From Pseudomonadota bacterium (GTDB taxonomy: Bacteria; Pseudomonadota; Gammaproteobacteria; Xanthomonadales; Xanthomonadaceae): a stretch of DNA of 8,439 nucleotides. Numbering within the stretch: position 1 is the stretch's first letter; each line of letters begins with the position of its first letter. The notes beneath the pieces were generated by a model. It made no database searches, was not told where the DNA came from, and saw only the letters and a program-made list of their open reading frames with translations. The stretch lies in NCBI GenBank assembly GCA_023453655.1, contig JAEXTE010000067.1, forward strand, positions 1-8,439, read 5' to 3'. Position numbers and translations under genes: made by a program. Positions 6,238 to 8,439 of this stretch are shown piece by piece.

Positions 6238-6246
6238 TGCCACAAT
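6238..6246 (+). promoter_or_regulatory. Candidate extended -10 promoter of tex
   Basis: TGCCACAAT places a TG dinucleotide one base before CACAAT (4 of 6 to TATAAT), 39 bases before the tex ATG, in the 111-base gap after the DUF2007 gene. No matching -35 box at 17 bases is evident (TTCCGG is poor), which fits an extended -10 type. By eye only. Confidence 0.35.
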
Positions 6247-6285
6247 CGCCGCCCCGCGGCTGGCGCCGCACGCAGTACGGATCCC

Positions 6286-8439
6286 ATGGCCGAGATGTCC
6301 CCGGCGCTCGCGCGCAAGATTTCGCAGACCATCGCCGAGGAGATCGGCGCGAAGCCCGAACAGGCCAGCGCGGCGATCGCCCTGCTCGACGAGGGCGCGA
6401 CCGTGCCGTTCATCGCGCGCTACCGCAAGGAAGTCACCGGCGGGCTCGACGACACCCAGCTGCGCAACCTCGAGGTGCGCCTGGTCTACCTGCGCGAGCT
6501 GGAAGAGCGCCGCGCCGCGATCCTGTCGAGCATCGAGGAGCAGGGCAAGCTGACCGACGCGCTGCGCGCCGACATCGAGGCCGCCGACAGCAAGGCGCGC
6601 CTGGAAGACCTGTACCTGCCGTACAAGCAGAAGCGCCGCACCCGCGCCCAGATCGCGCGCGAGGCCGGGCTGGAGCCGCTCGCCGACGGCCTGATCGAGG
6701 ATCCCACCCGCGTCCCCGAGGAATTCGCCGCGCAGTTCGTCGACGCCGACAAGGGCGTGGCCGATGCGAAGGCCGCGCTGGAAGGCGCGCGCGCGATCCT
6801 GATCGAACGCTGGGGCGAGGATGCGGCACTGATCGGCGAGCTGCGCGAGTGGCTGTGGGCCAACGGCGTGATCCGCGCGAAGGTGGTCGAGGGCAAGGAA
6901 GCGGCGGGCGAGAAGTTCCGCGACTACTTCGACCATGCCGAACCGCTGGCGAAGATCCCCTCGCACCGCCTGCTGGCGCTGCTGCGTGGCCGCCGCGAGG
7001 AGTTCCTCACCCTCGACCTGGAGCCGGGCAGCGATGCCGAGGCTGGCCACCTCTACGCCGAAGGCCGCGTCGCCCTGCGCGCCGGCATCCGCGACCAGGG
7101 CCGCGCCGCCGACACCTGGCTGCGCAACGCCTGCCGCCTGGCCTGGAAGGCCAAGCTGCACCTGCACCTGCTGATCGACCTGTTCGCGCAGGCGCGCGAG
7201 CAGGCCGAGGCCGAGGCGATCGCGGTGTTCGGCGACAACCTCAAGGACCTGCTGCTGGCCGCGCCCGCGGGTCCGAAGGCGGTGCTCGGACTCGACCCCG
7301 GGCTGCGCACCGGCGTGAAGGTGGCGGTGGTCGATGCCACCGGCAAGCTGGTCGCCACCGACACCATCTATCCGCACGAACCGCGCCGGCAGTGGGACCA
7401 GTCGCTGGCCGCGCTGCGCAAGCTGTGCCAGGCGCATGGCGTGCAGCTGGTCGCGATCGGCAACGGCACCGCCAGCCGCGAGACCGACAAGCTCGCCGGC
7501 GACCTGCTCAAGCTTTGCCCCGAGCTGAAGATGCAGAAGATCGTGGTCAGCGAGGCCGGCGCATCGGTGTATTCGGCCTCGGAACTGGCGGCGAAGGAGT
7601 TCCCGGGCCTGGACGTGTCGCTGCGCGGCGCGGTCTCCATCGCGCGGCGCCTGCAGGATCCGCTGGCCGAGCTGGTGAAGATCGAACCCAAGGCCATCGG
7701 CGTGGGCCAATACCAGCACGACGTCGACCAGTACAGGCTGGCGCGCGCGCTCGATGCGCGCGTGGAGGACTGCGTGAACGCGGTGGGCGTGCACGTCAAC
7801 ACCGCCTCGAGCGCGCTGCTGGCGCGCGTGTCCGGCCTGTCGAGTTCGGTGGCCGAGAACATCGTCGCGCACCGCGACGCCAACGGCCCCTTCAGGCGCC
7901 GCAAGGACCTGCTCAAGGTGCCGCGCCTGGGCGAGAAGACCTTCGAACAGTGCGCCGGCTTCCTGCGCATTGCCGACGGCGACGAGCCGCTCGATGCTTC
8001 GGGCGTGCACCCGGAAGCCTATCCGGTGGTCGAGCGCATCGTGCAGGCGACCGGCAAGCCGATCCAGGCCATGATCGGCGACAGCGGCTTCGTGCGCACG
8101 CTCAAGCCCGCGCAGTTCACCGACGATCGCTTCGGCGAGCCGACCGTGCGCGACATCCTGAAAGAACTGGAGAAGCCCGGCCGAGACCCGCGCCCCGAGT
8201 TCAAGGCCGCGCAGTTCGCCGACGGCGTCGAGGACATCAAGGACCTGCGCGAGGGCATGATCCTCGAGGGCGTAGTGAGCAACGTGGCCGCGTTCGGCGC
8301 CTTCGTCGACATCGGCGTGCACCAGGACGGGCTGATCCACATCTCGGCGCTGTCCGACAAGTTCGTCAAGGATCCGCGCGAGGTGGTGAAGGCCGGCGAC
8401 ATCGTCAAGGTCAAGGTGTTGGAGGTCGACGTGGCGCGC
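6286..8439 (+). CDS. tex: Transcription accessory protein Tex (3' partial)
   Basis: Tex is a conserved cytoplasmic nucleic-acid-binding protein related to eukaryotic Spt6, linked to transcription and RNA metabolism. 718 residues are present; usual length is near 770-790, so only the C-terminus is missing. Domains in order: a helical Tex N-terminal region with [11 protein letters not shown] (39-49); a YqgF/RNase H-like domain starting [11 protein letters not shown] (333-343), with GNGTASRET (392-400), a conserved Glu in SEAGAS (Glu423) and GVGQYQHD (472-479); helix-hairpin-helix motifs (about 497-562, [12 protein letters not shown] to [15 protein letters not shown]); and an S1 RNA-binding domain from about residue 654 ([22 protein letters not shown]), cut by the window edge. 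The start ATG at 6286 gives MAEMS; a second ATG at 6295 is also possible. The ribosome binding site is weak (CGGA). A long antisense frame covering this gene is a composition artefact. Confidence 0.95.
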   Translation, partial: MAEMSPALARKISQTIAEEIGAKPEQASAAIALLDEGATVPFIARYRKEVTGGLDDTQLRNLEVRLVYLRELEERRAAILSSIEEQGKLTDALRADIEAADSKARLEDLYLPYKQKRRTRAQIAREAGLEPLADGLIEDPTRVPEEFAAQFVDADKGVADAKAALEGARAILIERWGEDAALIGELREWLWANGVIRAKVVEGKEAAGEKFRDYFDHAEPLAKIPSHRLLALLRGRREEFLTLDLEPGSDAEAGHLYAEGRVALRAGIRDQGRAADTWLRNACRLAWKAKLHLHLLIDLFAQAREQAEAEAIAVFGDNLKDLLLAAPAGPKAVLGLDPGLRTGVKVAVVDATGKLVATDTIYPHEPRRQWDQSLAALRKLCQAHGVQLVAIGNGTASRETDKLAGDLLKLCPELKMQKIVVSEAGASVYSASELAAKEFPGLDVSLRGAVSIARRLQDPLAELVKIEPKAIGVGQYQHDVDQYRLARALDARVEDCVNAVGVHVNTASSALLARVSGLSSSVAENIVAHRDANGPFRRRKDLLKVPRLGEKTFEQCAGFLRIADGDEPLDASGVHPEAYPVVERIVQATGKPIQAMIGDSGFVRTLKPAQFTDDRFGEPTVRDILKELEKPGRDPRPEFKAAQFADGVEDIKDLREGMILEGVVSNVAAFGAFVDIGVHQDGLIHISALSDKFVKDPREVVKAGDIVKVKVLEVDVAR

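Noticed and set aside
5632..8340. 902-codon minus-strand frame antisense to tex and the DUF2007 gene
   Set aside because: It is a mirror of a strongly GC3-biased gene. The sense strand gives an unmistakable Tex protein and the antisense product shows no family motif.

Overview
The window is very GC-rich, and its coding regions have strongly GC-biased third codon positions. It reads as chromosomal housekeeping DNA of a gammaproteobacterium. The large TonB-dependent receptor, the DUF2059 and DUF2007 proteins and the Tex and ArfB types best fit the Lysobacteraceae/Xanthomonadaceae (Lysobacter, Luteimonas or Pseudoxanthomonas-like). That placement is inferred from protein style, not from a search. 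No insertion sequence, phage gene, CRISPR array, tRNA or rRNA was seen.

Layout, left to right. Bases 1-1548 (+) hold the C-terminal beta-barrel part of a TonB-dependent outer-membrane receptor whose N-terminus lies outside the window. Its frame has no stop codon where the barrel ends and stays open to a TAG at 2974-2976, across the opposite-strand genes. A 14-bp hairpin at 1586-1619 lies just after the apparent end. Bases 1549-1911 hold no recognisable gene. On the minus strand, arfB (2945-2541, ribosome rescue hydrolase) and a PlsC-like acyltransferase (2541-1912) form a TGATG-coupled pair. Divergent from them is a secreted DUF2059 protein (3010-3510, +). It converges on a second minus-strand pair: a BNR/sialidase-like lipoprotein (5635-4346) and truC (4349-3546), joined by an ATGA overlap. 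Divergent from the lipoprotein is a DUF2007 protein with a C-terminal membrane segment (5797-6174, +). After it comes tex (6286 to the window end, +), which is cut inside its S1 domain.

The genes do not form one pathway. They are short operons of RNA and translation maintenance functions (ArfB, TruC, Tex) mixed with envelope functions (receptor, lipoprotein, acyltransferase, DUF2059).

The most unusual point is the receptor end. No reading frame has a stop before the hairpin, so a transcript ending there would be non-stop, and the nearest neighbouring gene encodes ArfB, a factor that rescues ribosomes on non-stop mRNA. This may be chance, a lost stop codon (a TAG to TCG change at 1549-1551 would explain it) or a sequence error, but it is testable. 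A second point of interest is the lipoprotein's Cys-Asp-Cys-Cys motif, with a later Cys-Pro and a His/Gly-rich insert.
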